NCBI RefSeq assembly: GCF_018309085.1
Contig: NZ_CP070502.1
Span: 1,364,001-1,428,000, forward strand
From: Sporosarcina sp. Marseille-Q4063
Lineage (GTDB): Bacteria; Bacillota; Bacilli; Bacillales_A; Planococcaceae
Reading direction: 5' to 3'
Length of the DNA stretch: 64,000 bases
Shown: piece after piece, positions 46,465 through 54,514 of the stretch
How positions within the stretch are numbered: position 1 is the first letter of the stretch
Layout: every line of letters starts with the position of its first letter
The notes under the pieces: model-generated
The model's input: only the letters and a program-made list of their open reading frames with translations
Told to the model about the DNA's origin: nothing
Database searches by the model: none
Translations under genes and position numbers: made by a program

Positions 46465-46822
46465 TTTATACAGCTCCAATCTATTTTGTATGGATAAATT
46501 GTCTAGTCAAATCGAACATGACAGATTGTTGATGAATAACTTAGAGGGGTGTATTGAAGTTAAACGCTTAAACTTTTCGCAAGGAGCTTAGTGCAAAGTC
46601 GCGAGAAACGTTTTGATTCCATTTTGGGTCATTTTACTGAAGTCTGTTCCTTGTCGTCTGTCTTTATATTGGATGGCTACCCGCATTATTTCATATGTCA
46701 CATATTCTTCCTAGAACGACTAAAAGTTTTTGCTCCTACTATATATACCCTTCAGATGGACAAAAAGTTTTCAGGAATAAATAGTTCTATTATTCTATTT
46801 TCTACTTCAACATAGAAAAAAC
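46430..46822. repeat. asnB-like 5' end and upstream region, source copy of a duplication
   Basis: From CTAGTTTCCCC at 46430 through the first codons, the ribosome binding site and about 350 bp of upstream sequence, this block recurs at 50797-51007 in the same orientation. The second copy lacks roughly 180 bp in the middle. Confidence 0.85.
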
Positions 46823-46957
46823 CTTCTTAATTCATGTCTGAAATAAAATGTCTTATATTCAGTAAAATATTTCGGTATGAAAAAAGTGATATTGAACAAG
46901 AAACCAACTCCTGTTCAATATCACTTTTTTTATTTTCCATTGATATATAGCCCTGTT
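46465..46957. other. Gap upstream of the asnB-like gene
   Basis: About 490 bp holding the duplicated promoter region (to 46822) and the terminator at 46880-46930. No coding frame with a ribosome binding site is seen. Confidence 0.6.
46880..46930 (-). terminator. Strong terminator after the Cys-rich protein gene
   Basis: Perfect 19-bp stem including GTGATATTGAACA/TGTTCAATATCAC, with A6 and T6 at the ends. Confidence 0.93.
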
Positions 46958-47284
46958 TTAAGCCGCCACTTCACGGCATGCCTCAGCACACTTCCGGCAA
47001 GCTTCAGCACAGCGTTGGCAATGATCGTGATCATGTTTAGCGCACTCCTCCGCGCATCGTTCACAAACTTCTGCACAAAGTTCTAAAATCTGCTTTGTAA
47101 AAGGGCTATTGCGCGTCATTGCTTGCGCTGCAAACGCGCATATATCCGCGCATTCACGGTCCAAACGGATACAATCAGCCATCATCTTCAAATCGTCCTC
47201 TTTCAGACACGCATCAAAACAGACATTGCATGCTTCCAAACATTCCAAACATGCTTTCAGGCACTCTTCGTATTTTGTATTCAT
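46958..47284 (-). CDS. Cys-rich four-helix-bundle copper-binding protein (Csp/DUF326 family)
   Basis: A 108-residue protein starting MNTKYEECLKAC; GGAGG lies 8 bases upstream, so the longer frame is rejected. Cysteines recur along each helix (CLKACLECLEACNVCFDAC, CAEVCERCAEECAK, CQRCAEACRKCAEAC) with a HDHDH cluster, the pattern of the Csp copper-storage proteins that bind many Cu(I) ions inside a helix bundle. No signal peptide, so cytosolic. It lies about 125 bp downstream of the membrane-protein gene; whether it shares a transcript is unclear. Confidence 0.88.
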   Translation of the reverse strand: MNTKYEECLKACLECLEACNVCFDACLKEDDLKMMADCIRLDRECADICAFAAQAMTRNSPFTKQILELCAEVCERCAEECAKHDHDHCQRCAEACRKCAEACREVAA

Positions 47285-47409
47285 GGACTCACCTCCTGCT
47301 AGTTTAGCAATCAGTGGTATTTTTCCCTTAACAGAGATTTTAAAACTAAAAAGGGGAAACTCCTTACCCATTTACAAAAAGCTATATTAAATTTCTTACC
47401 TGCTTAACG

Positions 47410-47901
47410 TCAACCCCGTTCCTTACGCTGCCCGAACGGAGTCATGCCTCGAGGCTTGTACACCGATAGTATTATGATTACGAATAACACGAGTAGACCA
47501 ACCCCAGCATGTAGGAGTTCGCTCCATAAGACATCGAACTCGGCACTCCCCGTTTCTTTCGCTACATTTGCTTGGAAACTCACTGTCTGCATATTTAATA
47601 GCAAGACGGTGGTGGCTAAAACGGTGAGCAGTAGCTTGAAAAGGACCCAATAATGCTTTAATAAGCCCCACTTGGTACCTAATGACATAACTAGCCCAGT
47701 TAGTAGCGAGAGAATAGCCAACGGGACGATGGCGTACCAGCCGATTAACTCCATCGCAATCCAAGCAGCATGCACCGCTTTGGCATCCCCTTCGGTGAGA
47801 GTGGCGACGACAAGAACCAGGAATCCAACGACCGCGCCGAACCACCCAACCGAGGAAGTGATATGCGCGGTGAGCGCGAACTTGCGTAGGCCGGGTTTCA
47901 T
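47410..47901 (-). CDS. Four-helix integral membrane protein (DUF2269/CopD-like)
   Basis: A 163-residue protein with four transmembrane segments and conserved-looking His residues (FALTAHITSSVGWFG, HAAWIAMELIGW, SELLHAGVG). It starts at an ATG that overlaps the upstream stop as ATGA. The arrangement recalls DUF2269 or CopD-type membrane proteins; a metal or haem role is only a guess. It is co-transcribed with the 60-residue gene upstream, and both follow the response-regulator box at 48183-48202. Confidence 0.7.
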   Translation of the reverse strand: MKPGLRKFALTAHITSSVGWFGAVVGFLVLVVATLTEGDAKAVHAAWIAMELIGWYAIVPLAILSLLTGLVMSLGTKWGLLKHYWVLFKLLLTVLATTVLLLNMQTVSFQANVAKETGSAEFDVLWSELLHAGVGLLVLFVIIILSVYKPRGMTPFGQRKERG

Positions 47902-48080
47902 GACCAAGGCTGCTCCACTCCTTGTTCTACACTATTAGAAGACGGCAGATGACGACCTGGCCCGTGTTCACCACCGCTGATAATCATAATTGCAATAACA
48001 AGAAGTACTAGGATAATCACGACAATCCCAGACACCTTCACCCACCGTGGTGTACTCGTGGTAGATTTACGGTCCGACAT
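47898..48080 (-). CDS. Small single-pass membrane protein
   Basis: A 60-residue protein starting MSDRKSTTST, with AAAGGAGG 9 bases upstream; the longer frame to 48125 has no such site. It has one hydrophobic segment (VSGIVVIILVLLVIAIMII) and a polar tail with GGEHGPGRH. Similar short proteins are common in Bacillales and unassigned. It is the first gene after the predicted regulated promoter at 48169-48202. Confidence 0.7.
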   Translation of the reverse strand: MSDRKSTTSTPRWVKVSGIVVIILVLLVIAIMIISGGEHGPGRHLPSSNSVEQGVEQPWS

Positions 48081-48168
48081 ATACGTATCCTCCTTTGTTG
48101 TATGACTTGATAATGACTTTTTCATTTAGGTTTCCCCCTATTTATTCATGGCCTCTAAGTACAGAATT

Positions 48169-48202
48169 AATATAGCAATGTTCTATGAACGGATGATGAA
48201 CA
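48169..48202 (-). promoter_or_regulatory. Predicted response-regulator-dependent promoter (copy 1)
   Basis: On the minus strand, TGTTCATCATCCGTTCATAG (48202-48183) contains GTTCA twice, 11 bp apart. An extended -10 TGCTATATT (48177-48169) follows. The same elements with the same spacing precede the response-regulator gene (49447-49480). Confidence 0.6.
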
Positions 48203-48210
48203 TCAAATTA

Positions 48211-48728
48211 CTAGAACTCATGTTTATTCGATTTGTCCTGGGCTAATGGTAGCGTAAAAGTAAAGGTTGTACCTCTTCCTACTTCACTTTCCACTTGAAT
48301 GTCGGTTTGATGAAGTTCTAATATGTGCTTAACAATGGACAAGCCGAGTCCTGTGCCTACCTTTTTAGTTCGGGCTCTATCGGCTTTATAAAATCGTTCC
48401 CAAATAGATTGAATGTCCTCCTGTTTGAGACTTTTTGCTCAAATTGTCCCCTAGCGATATGGAGGGCAATCCGATTCATTTCTCGGAGGGGGGCGGTAAT
48501 CCTTTTAGAAAGATAGTATGTAAATAAACCTGTAATGGTAATAGATATAATTGATGCCAATACAAACAAATACTTCATTTGGTGAAAGTCTTCTGATTTC
48601 AGATGCATGTTAGTTAGATTGTTCTGAAGTAAAAAATACGAGACTATAGCAAGAACGAAATGCGACAAAATTAATATGACGATATACGTGATAAACAGCT
48701 TCAAAAATATACTTTTTATGCGAATCAA
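48211..48728 (-). pseudogene. Sensor histidine kinase with its core deleted
   Basis: The first ~100 codons encode a TM segment, a second TM near 50-70 and a HAMP region (LSKRITAPLREMNRIA, then [14 protein letters not shown]). The reading then shifts: the frame out of phase continues with [35 protein letters not shown] and [15 protein letters not shown], the end of a HATPase domain. The His-box and most of the ATPase are missing, and the two parts are out of frame. The remnant overlaps the regulator gene by 4 bp, showing the original RR-HK order. Confidence 0.88.
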
Positions 48729-49417
48729 TGCTTGTCCACCTCAAATTTATATCCAACGCCTCTTATCGTTTTCACCCTCCAATAAGAGTTGGAATTACCC
48801 AATTTTTCTCGAATCCTTTTAATATGCACATCAACCGTTCTAGGATTGCCCTCAAAATCCAAGCCCCATATCTTTTCCAGTAGCTGCTGACGTGTGAATA
48901 CTTGATTTGGATGTGAGGAGAGAAAATATAGCAGCTCCATTTCCTTGGGCGGCAACACGATCTCCTGTTTTTCATAGGTCACCTTGTATTGTTGAAGATC
49001 AATCTTTAACATGGGAAGTTCAATGATTTCATTTGCATCTAACATCGGATTGGTCCGCCGGAGCACCGCTTTTATCCGTGCCATCAGTTCATTCGGATCA
49101 AAAGGTTTCACCAAGTAATCATCCGCTCCTAGATCGAAACCTTTAAGTTTGTCGTAGCTTTCGCCTTTCGCGGTCAACATGATAGTGGGTGTTTGATCAA
49201 ATTTCCTTATTTCCTTGCAAACTTCCCAATCGTCCATTTCAGGCAACATAATATCTAAAATGACAAGATCAGGAGGATTTTCATAAAACATTTCTAATCC
49301 CATCATTCCATCATTTGCTATGCCAACTTTATACCCGCTTTTTTCAGCGTATAAAATAATCAATTCACAAATGTAAGGATCATCTTCAATGACAAGAACT
49401 TTAACTTGTTTGTTCAT
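48725..49417 (-). CDS. OmpR/PhoB-type response regulator
   Basis: A 230-residue regulator with a receiver domain (EDD at 11-13, phospho-acceptor D55 in VILDIMLPE, Lys in DDYLVKPFD) and a C-terminal winged helix (PPKEMELLYFLSSHPNQVF, RTVDVHIKRIREKLG). It is intact although its kinase partner is broken. A box matching one upstream of the small membrane-protein genes precedes it, which suggests autoregulation and a local regulon. With a copper-binding protein nearby, a metal or envelope-stress signal is possible but unproven. Confidence 0.92.
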   Translation of the reverse strand: MNKQVKVLVIEDDPYICELIILYAEKSGYKVGIANDGMMGLEMFYENPPDLVILDIMLPEMDDWEVCKEIRKFDQTPTIMLTAKGESYDKLKGFDLGADDYLVKPFDPNELMARIKAVLRRTNPMLDANEIIELPMLKIDLQQYKVTYEKQEIVLPPKEMELLYFLSSHPNQVFTRQQLLEKIWGLDFEGNPRTVDVHIKRIREKLGNSNSYWRVKTIRGVGYKFEVDKH

Positions 49418-49446
49418 TCATCGGCCTCCCTAAATCATTTACATCT

Positions 49447-49480
49447 ATAGTAGCATTTTTTTATGAACGGATAGTGAACA
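49447..49480 (-). promoter_or_regulatory. Predicted response-regulator-dependent promoter (copy 2)
   Basis: TGTTCACTATCCGTTCATAA (49480-49461, minus strand) with two GTTCA half-sites 11 bp apart, followed by the extended -10 TGCTACTAT (49455-49447). Distances match copy 1 exactly. Confidence 0.6.
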
Positions 49481-49563
49481 CCATAAGAGACCGTCAACTT
49501 CGGCCTACCAATTATCGTCATAACTTTGTCTTACTTTCTCCATAGATGAAAATACCATATTGT

Positions 49564-49629
49564 GTTCATTACATCCGGCCATTGATGACCGGACTCGGTG
49601 TGAATATTTATGCCATTAGACCAAGCTAA
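49564..49629 (+). pseudogene. 3' fragment of an HTH gene copied from the ssrA-proximal gene
   Basis: The frame VHYIRPLMTGLGVNIYAIR plus Pro-Ser-stop matches the last 21 residues of the gene at 53627-53950 with two substitutions. The following ~70 bp, including the hairpin near 49678-49702, also match the sequence after that gene. Nothing upstream of 49562 matches. Confidence 0.85.
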
Positions 49630-49802
49630 GATCCATCGAAAATAGAAACAAGATTAACTACTTAGCTCATATGCAACAAAAAAACGACCTCATCCCAAGA
49701 TTAACGGGTTTACTTTTGGGGTACAAAACATCAATTCACAGTTCAAAAAGCAACAATAATCGCTAATTTTTCACAGGGTAATTCACATTCAAATTCACAA
49801 GA

Positions 49803-49832
49803 AAAGAGCTTGAGTTATTTCAAGCTCTTTTT
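49803..49832 (-). terminator. Terminator of the hydrolase gene
   Basis: AAAGAGCTTGA/TCAAGCTCTTT stem with flanking A/T runs, 20 bp after the stop. Confidence 0.9.
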
Positions 49833-49851
49833 AGTTATCCAATATTTACTT

Positions 49852-50790
49852 TTAAGTCTTATGAATGAATTCAACGGCTTCTTTTAATAAATCAGTAAAA
49901 TCAGTAGGGAAGAAGTGACCCAATCCCTCTTTGACCATCAATTTGCATTGAAATTCGTTTTCTTCTAAAATTTTTACTAATTCAACGGTTTTTTTGTAAA
50001 AAGGGTCTTTATCTCCCGTGATAATGCAACCCTTAATTTTATTTCCATTTCCCACTAATAAACTTTCTAAAGAAGTCACATCCTGAATTGCAGGAATAAC
50101 TGCTATAAATCCTTTTGTTCCAAGAATATTTCCATTTAAACTTAGTTCAATCGCTAATTTACCGCCTTGCGATGCACCAGCAATAATATTCTGTTTTGTA
50201 TTAAATTTTTCTTTGAAATCCCTGAATGATACCGTAAGTTCTTCAACTGCAATATTTTGATTGTCCCAGCAATAAGCGTTGTATCCGAAGACCTGAGATG
50301 ATTGCGGAAATGCAAAAAGAAAATCGTCTAACAAACTGTTGTCAAACCAATAAGGAGCGAAATCTTTCACATTAGAACCCCGCCAATGCAAAGAAAATAA
50401 TCCTGTATTTGATTTATCATTTCCGTAAGTAAACAGTTGGGGTTTAGATATATGTTTCTGATTTTCCAAAATTTCCTGGCACTCATTTACTATTATTTTA
50501 AATTCTTCGATGTTTTGGAGGTTATTTAAATCTTGGTCACGAGTTAATGTCAAAGGATTCCACCATATTCCTTTTTGCAAACCCTCTTTAAGAGCTGCGA
50601 TGGCGTTTTCTTGGTTTCCTTGAACAGAATAAACACAAGCCCTCCAAAAAATTGTTTTATCTAGTCTTTCGGGAAATTCATCCTGTGCTTTTTCAATCAG
50701 TGAATGAACTTCATCGTATTTACCTAGTTCAAATAAGCCAAAAAGTTCTTTTTGAAGTTCAACAAACTTGGTTTCCGACACGATATTCAC
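49852..50790 (-). CDS. TPR-like N-terminus plus alpha/beta-hydrolase, GTG start
   Basis: A 312-residue protein. Residues about 8-110 look like a short helical repeat region (GKYDEVHSLIEKA, GNQENAIAALKEGLQKG). The rest is an alpha/beta-hydrolase with nucleophile Ser207 in GASQGGK, an acid in ITGDKDP and His near 294 in EGLGHFFP. Two GTG starts are possible (50790 and 50781). The first overlaps the stop of a 14-codon remnant of the asnB-like gene as GTGA, with GAGGAG just upstream. The gene therefore seems to use a promoter and leader copied from asnB. Substrate is unknown. Confidence 0.75.
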   Translation of the reverse strand: MNIVSETKFVELQKELFGLFELGKYDEVHSLIEKAQDEFPERLDKTIFWRACVYSVQGNQENAIAALKEGLQKGIWWNPLTLTRDQDLNNLQNIEEFKIIVNECQEILENQKHISKPQLFTYGNDKSNTGLFSLHWRGSNVKDFAPYWFDNSLLDDFLFAFPQSSQVFGYNAYCWDNQNIAVEELTVSFRDFKEKFNTKQNIIAGASQGGKLAIELSLNGNILGTKGFIAVIPAIQDVTSLESLLVGNGNKIKGCIITGDKDPFYKKTVELVKILEENEFQCKLMVKEGLGHFFPTDFTDLLKEAVEFIHKT

Positions 50791-50831
50791 GCTCCTCTAG
50801 TTTCCCCGATAAACCCTGTAAATCCATTCAC
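50787..50831 (-). pseudogene. Truncated asnB-like start, 14 codons
   Basis: GTG start with the same GGAG site as the asnB-like gene. It reads MNGFTGFIGETRGA then TGA, identical to that protein for 12 residues before the breakpoint near 50797. The stop overlaps the hydrolase GTG. Confidence 0.8.
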
Positions 50832-51007
50832 TTTATACAGCTCCAATCTCTTTTGTATGTATAAATTGTCTATTCAAATCGAACATGGCTGATTGTTCAT
50901 GAATACTTAAAGGAATGAAATATGTTATACCTGTTCCTTGTCGCTTGTCCGTATAATGATATACCCTTGACATTAGCGAAAAGTTTTCTGAATTACTAGA
51001 AAAAACC
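50797..51007. repeat. Second copy of the asnB-like 5' region
   Basis: Matches 46430-46822 at both ends, with a deletion of roughly 180 bp inside. It retains the coding start, the ribosome binding site and much of the upstream region. Confidence 0.85.
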
Positions 51008-51343
51008 AAAAAAGTAAGCGGGTGCACTTACCACAACAATACTACTACTCTTCAATTTTGTCGACATGAATTTTAATTCTAAAGTAGTGAATCTATCACA
51101 TCATAAGGTAGGTGATTTTTTCACAATGATTCGAACCCCGCAAAACAAGATTGACCCATCTACAACAAAAAACGACCTCATCCTAAGATGAAGTCGTTTT
51201 TGCACTTTGTTTATTAACATTTAAACATCTTATGTTAAAGTTCCGGATACCTTGCTTCAGCTCCCAGTGATACCTCACTAGCACAGCCTTCCCCTTGTCA
51301 TTAGTCCCCGGAATCACTTTTAAAAAACAATTCTTTCGGGATT
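50832..51343. other. Gap upstream of the hydrolase
   Basis: Holds the duplicated asnB-like upstream region (to 51007), and a copy of the dispersed hairpin (51167-51201) preceded by a stretch resembling the sequence before the ssrA terminator. No gene is seen in 51008-51343. Confidence 0.6.
51167..51201. terminator. Dispersed hairpin, copy near 51.2 kb
   Basis: AAAAACGACCTCATC/GATGAAGTCGTTTTT, nearly identical to the ssrA terminator at 54013-54048. No gene end lies immediately beside it. Confidence 0.75.
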
Positions 51344-53317
51344 TCATTCACGTGAGCCGCGAATATCTGTTTCTTTCATTTCTGTTGGATAGAACACGAT
51401 GAAGTTGCCGCGATTCAAAGTAGCGAGTTTCTTCGGTAAAGCTTCTAATTCAGGGTTCCATGCCACAGTACCTCTTCTGGCACTTAATAAAATAACAAGA
51501 TCAGTTGATTTAATATCGGTCAAATTATTTTCATAAAGAGAATCCCAGCTTTCCTTTGAATGGAACCCGATTTTAATATTAGGGCGTACCCGTCCGGAAA
51601 CTTTTTCATATATGTCTAAGTCATCGCGGAGGACAAGTCCTTTAATTGTTGTACTTAGCTGGGAAGAGATATCCTTAATAATGGCGATAGCATCTTCAAA
51701 CCCCGGTTTATATACAACATTATTTGGCAAAATCAGAATGATTCGCTCCATTGTATTCAGCGGTTGCCTGATATTCGTGATGAGCGAGCGCTGATACGTA
51801 TGTTCAAGGAAGTTATCAATGACTTTCCCGTAAGTCTTTGTGTCTCCTTCAATGACACCATCCCAGCCTGCGATGATTGTCGTGATCCGTTCTTCCGTAG
51901 AAGCACGTTCAATCCCCCAACCAACATTTTGATCCACTCGTGTGAGCAGCTTAACAGGAACTTCTGCCCCTGACGCATACATAATAGCATGCTCGAGCAT
52001 TCTTTCCGCCTGTGTCACTTCATCGCCTGCTTGTTTTAAATCCTTTTGAACAACTGTTAGTGGATATAGCGGTTCATCTGTCTTAAGCGCCTTTTTTAAA
52101 ACAAACCCGAAGTCCATAAGTGATTCCATTGTATTAGGATTCGCAAGTGGGATTAAGATACGTTCATGAAGAGTTTCATCTTGCCCACCCTTTTCTTGTA
52201 AAATTGCCAGTTTTCCGGCATATTTTTCAGAAAAGTATGGCCCCATAATACAAGTCACCAAGATAATCACAATCACAGCGTTCACGATTTGCTGGTCAAT
52301 CAAACCGAGTCGAAACCCGACAAGTGTTGCTGCTAATGTTGCTGCCGCTTGTGAAATAGATAGTCCAAAAATCAGCCTGCTTTCCACTTTGGAATAACCG
52401 TATACTTTACCTGTAATCCAGGTCGCAATCATTTTACCGATAATCCCTATGATTAGAATTAATGCTGTTACCATTAACGCGTCGGGACTAGATATAAGAA
52501 CACGAAGATCCATCAACATACCAACAGATAATAAGAAAAACGGAATAAACAATGCATTCCCTGTAAATCTGATTCTATTCATTAATGGACCATGGTCGTA
52601 AATGTACCTATTCAGGGCCAGACCCGCCAGGAATGCACCGATAATTGGTTCCAATCCTACAAACAATGATATTGCCCCGGCTACGAATAGAACTGCCATC
52701 ACAAAGTTGAATTCTAAAGCTCCTTCATTTTTTGAGTGCTTAAAAAACCACTTCGTCAAGTAAGGTGTGATAATTAGAATGCCGGCTGCAAAAAGTGCTG
52801 TTGAAATAATCAAATACATCCAGAACCCGAATGTTAAATTTCCTTGAGATGCCCCTGTTACTACAGCCAAGACAAGCATTGCCAGGCTATCCGTTAATAA
52901 AGTACCGCCAATTGCTGTCGTTACTGCTTTATTTTTTGTAACCCCGCGACGGCTCACAGCAGGAAAACCAAGCAACGTATGTGAAGATAGGATTGTACCG
53001 AATAAAATTGCCGGAAGTACACCGAGATCGAGCCATAATCCTACGATTATTCCAAGAATAAAAGGAAGCCCGAAGGAAAGTAATCCAAAGACAATACTGC
53101 GGTTCCGGTACTTTTTAAAACCGTCAAAGTCCAGCTCCAGTCCTGCTATAAACATAATAAACAATAAACCGACTGTTCCAAGCAGTTCAATTGTCGAATC
53201 GCGCGCTAATATTCCTAACCCATTTGGTCCGACGATAATTCCCGCTACAATTGGTCCGATAATGGCAGGCATCCTTAATTTTCCCATTAGTATAGGAAAG
53301 AACAAAAAAATTAACAC
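51344..53317 (-). CDS. CPA2-type cation/proton antiporter with USP-like tail; N-terminus interrupted by a stop
   Basis: A 657-residue frame of the monovalent cation:proton antiporter-2 family: ten or more transmembrane segments (MPAIIGPIVAGIIVGPNGLG, GTLLTDSLAMLVLAV, GAFLAGLALN) and a cytoplasmic universal-stress-like tail from about 395. The apparent GTG start has no ribosome binding site. Upstream in frame, a proper start (ATG cluster at 53360-53368 with GAGG) encodes MMMQFPLQGPVLIFG and then TAA at 53321-53323, two codons before the GTG. The original protein probably began there and continued through FGLAVLIFLFFP. The gene is either newly inactivated, or expressed by re-initiation at the GTG. 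Confidence 0.75.
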   Translation of the reverse strand: MLIFLFFPILMGKLRMPAIIGPIVAGIIVGPNGLGILARDSTIELLGTVGLLFIMFIAGLELDFDGFKKYRNRSIVFGLLSFGLPFILGIIVGLWLDLGVLPAILFGTILSSHTLLGFPAVSRRGVTKNKAVTTAIGGTLLTDSLAMLVLAVVTGASQGNLTFGFWMYLIISTALFAAGILIITPYLTKWFFKHSKNEGALEFNFVMAVLFVAGAISLFVGLEPIIGAFLAGLALNRYIYDHGPLMNRIRFTGNALFIPFFLLSVGMLMDLRVLISSPDALMVTALILIIGIIGKMIATWITGKVYGYSKVESRLIFGLSISQAAATLAATLVGFRLGLIDQQIVNAVIVIILVTCIMGPYFSEKYAGKLAILQEKGGQDETLHERILIPLANPNTMESLMDFGFVLKKALKTDEPLYPLTVVQKDLKQAGDEVTQAERMLEHAIMYASGAEVPVKLLTRVDQNVGWGIERASTEERITTIIAGWDGVIEGDTKTYGKVIDNFLEHTYQRSLITNIRQPLNTMERIILILPNNVVYKPGFEDAIAIIKDISSQLSTTIKGLVLRDDLDIYEKVSGRVRPNIKIGFHSKESWDSLYENNLTDIKSTDLVILLSARRGTVAWNPELEALPKKLATLNRGNFIVFYPTEMKETDIRGSRE

Positions 53318-53626
53318 AGCTTAACCGAATATGAGAACTGGCCCTTGCAATGGGAATTGCATCATCATTCCAACCTCACTTTCTTTTAGCACTTACTTTA
53401 ATTCGTATGTTGGATAGTTTTTTATGAATCAATAATGTACTATATTTGAATTAAAAGTTCTAGTCTTATAAAGTATTTGAAATCACTTGATAATTTAAAC
53501 AAAAGATAACAGCTATATTGGTTGGAAACTTTACACGTTTTTCTCGCCATCCAAGAATTTAATTCACCACGCTGTCCACTTTACATCAAATCCAGCCTAC
53601 ATAAGGTGTAAAGGGAGGGAATTTTG

Positions 53627-53950
53627 ATGACAAATTACTTAGCACAATATGCGTATTTCACAAATGAATTTGACTTAGACAAGGCACTTTCTTGTCACAA
53701 GGAAGACCATTGGCGGGCGATGAACCATTCAGACCGTGATGTATTGAACGTTATTTACCACTATTCCGTTGAATTCGGAGTAGCTCATTTAAAACATGAT
53801 ACGATTGCTGCAGCAATTGGAAAATCTAACGTTACAGTTCGCCGAGCAATTCGGAAACTGGTGAAGCTTGGCATCATCGATCGTGTTCATTACATTCGGC
53901 CATTGATGAACGGACTCGGAGGGAATATTTATGCGATTAGACCAAGCTAA
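53627..53950 (+). CDS. Helix-turn-helix protein, probably a truncated form
   Basis: A 107-residue protein with GGGAGG before the ATG (a TTG one codon earlier is less likely). It has a winged-helix-like segment (HDTIAAAIGKSNVTVRRAIR, KLVKLGIIDR) of the kind used in replication or phage/plasmid control proteins. I recall the same N-terminal region in longer Bacillales HTH proteins, so this may be a shortened version. Its 3' end is duplicated at 49564-49629. It lies convergent to ssrA, a common integration site for mobile elements, but I see no integrase. Confidence 0.6.
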   Translation: MTNYLAQYAYFTNEFDLDKALSCHKEDHWRAMNHSDRDVLNVIYHYSVEFGVAHLKHDTIAAAIGKSNVTVRRAIRKLVKLGIIDRVHYIRPLMNGLGGNIYAIRPS

Positions 53951-54012
53951 GATTCATCGAAACTAGAAACGCCCCCAGGAAGACAAGATTAGCTAATTAG
54001 CCCATATGCCAC

Positions 54013-54048
54013 AAAAAAACGACCTCATCCTAAGATGAAGTCGTTTTT
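54013..54048 (-). terminator. ssrA terminator (dispersed hairpin family)
   Basis: AAAAACGAC-CTCATC/GATGAAGTCGTTTTT stem 30 bp past the tmRNA 3' end, with T7 on the minus strand. It also faces the convergent HTH gene. Confidence 0.85.
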
Positions 54049-54077
54049 GCTTTTAATTATTACCATTCAAAAATGAA

Positions 54078-54432
54078 TGGAGACGGCGGGAGTCGAACCC
54101 GCGTCCAGAGGCTCATATACTCGAGCGTCTACGCGTATAGTTTGCCAATTAGGTTTCGCGCATCATTTTGCCGGCAAACTAGGCGGCCTGTGCGCTATCC
54201 TGCGAATCTCTTACGTCTGCCTCAGGAGGCAACAGCCGTCGTATCCCACTTAAGTTGAGCCTTACAATGCCACATGGGCGATGGAACTGCAAGGCAGATT
54301 CAACAGCTTATGCTGCGAATGCTAGGTTGTTGTTTGTTTTGCCTGTTATTATAAATGCCGTTTCTGACGGAGCCGAGCCCTCCGACGCGCAACTCAAGCT
54401 CAGACCACCCCTGTCGAATCCGTAACGTCCCC
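54078..54432 (-). ncRNA. ssrA: Transfer-messenger RNA (tmRNA)
   Basis: About 355 nt. The 5' end GGGGACGTTACGGATTCGAC and the 3' end GGGTTCGACTCCCGCC-GTCTCCA form the tRNA-Ala-like part. The tag frame (54308-54343) encodes GKTNNNLAFAA, normally preceded by the tRNA-borne Ala, and ends in TAA. It is read with SmpB to rescue stalled ribosomes and mark the peptide for proteolysis. The gene directly follows smpB. Confidence 0.97.
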
Positions 54433-54485
54433 GAAAGGATGTCAGGATAACCGGTTAAGGTTTCTGAACTACTAATACAATACAT

Positions 54486-54514
54486 AGTATAGCTTATTTT
54501 CTAGCAAAAGTCAA
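54486..54514 (-). promoter_or_regulatory. Promoter of ssrA
   Basis: Minus strand: -35 TTGACT (54514-54509), 17-bp spacer, -10 TATACT (54491-54486). The -35 overlaps the smpB stop codon. Confidence 0.75.

Larger units (their letters stand above)
49418..49851. other. Gap with a regulator box, an HTH-gene fragment and terminators
   Basis: Contains the promoter box 49447-49480, the in-frame 3' fragment of the HTH gene (49564-49629) with its trailing hairpin copy (to about 49702), and the terminator at 49803-49832. Confidence 0.7.

Noticed and set aside
46591..46815. Plus-strand frame of about 74 codons upstream of the asnB-like gene
   Set aside because: Lies in the duplicated promoter region, has no ribosome binding site and no recognisable motif.
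46465..46830. T-box leader of the asnB-like gene
   Set aside because: No AGGGTGGAACCGCG-type element was found on the minus strand.
51125..51145. tRNA or tmRNA 3'-end remnant (possible attachment site)
   Set aside because: Only GCGGGGTTCGAATC-like bases resemble a T-arm; no acceptor or CCA end follows and the order relative to the hairpin differs from ssrA.
53624..54060. Integrated mobile element at ssrA
   Set aside because: The neighbouring HTH gene and repeats hint at one, but no integrase, transposase or clear attachment-site duplication of the ssrA 3' end was seen.
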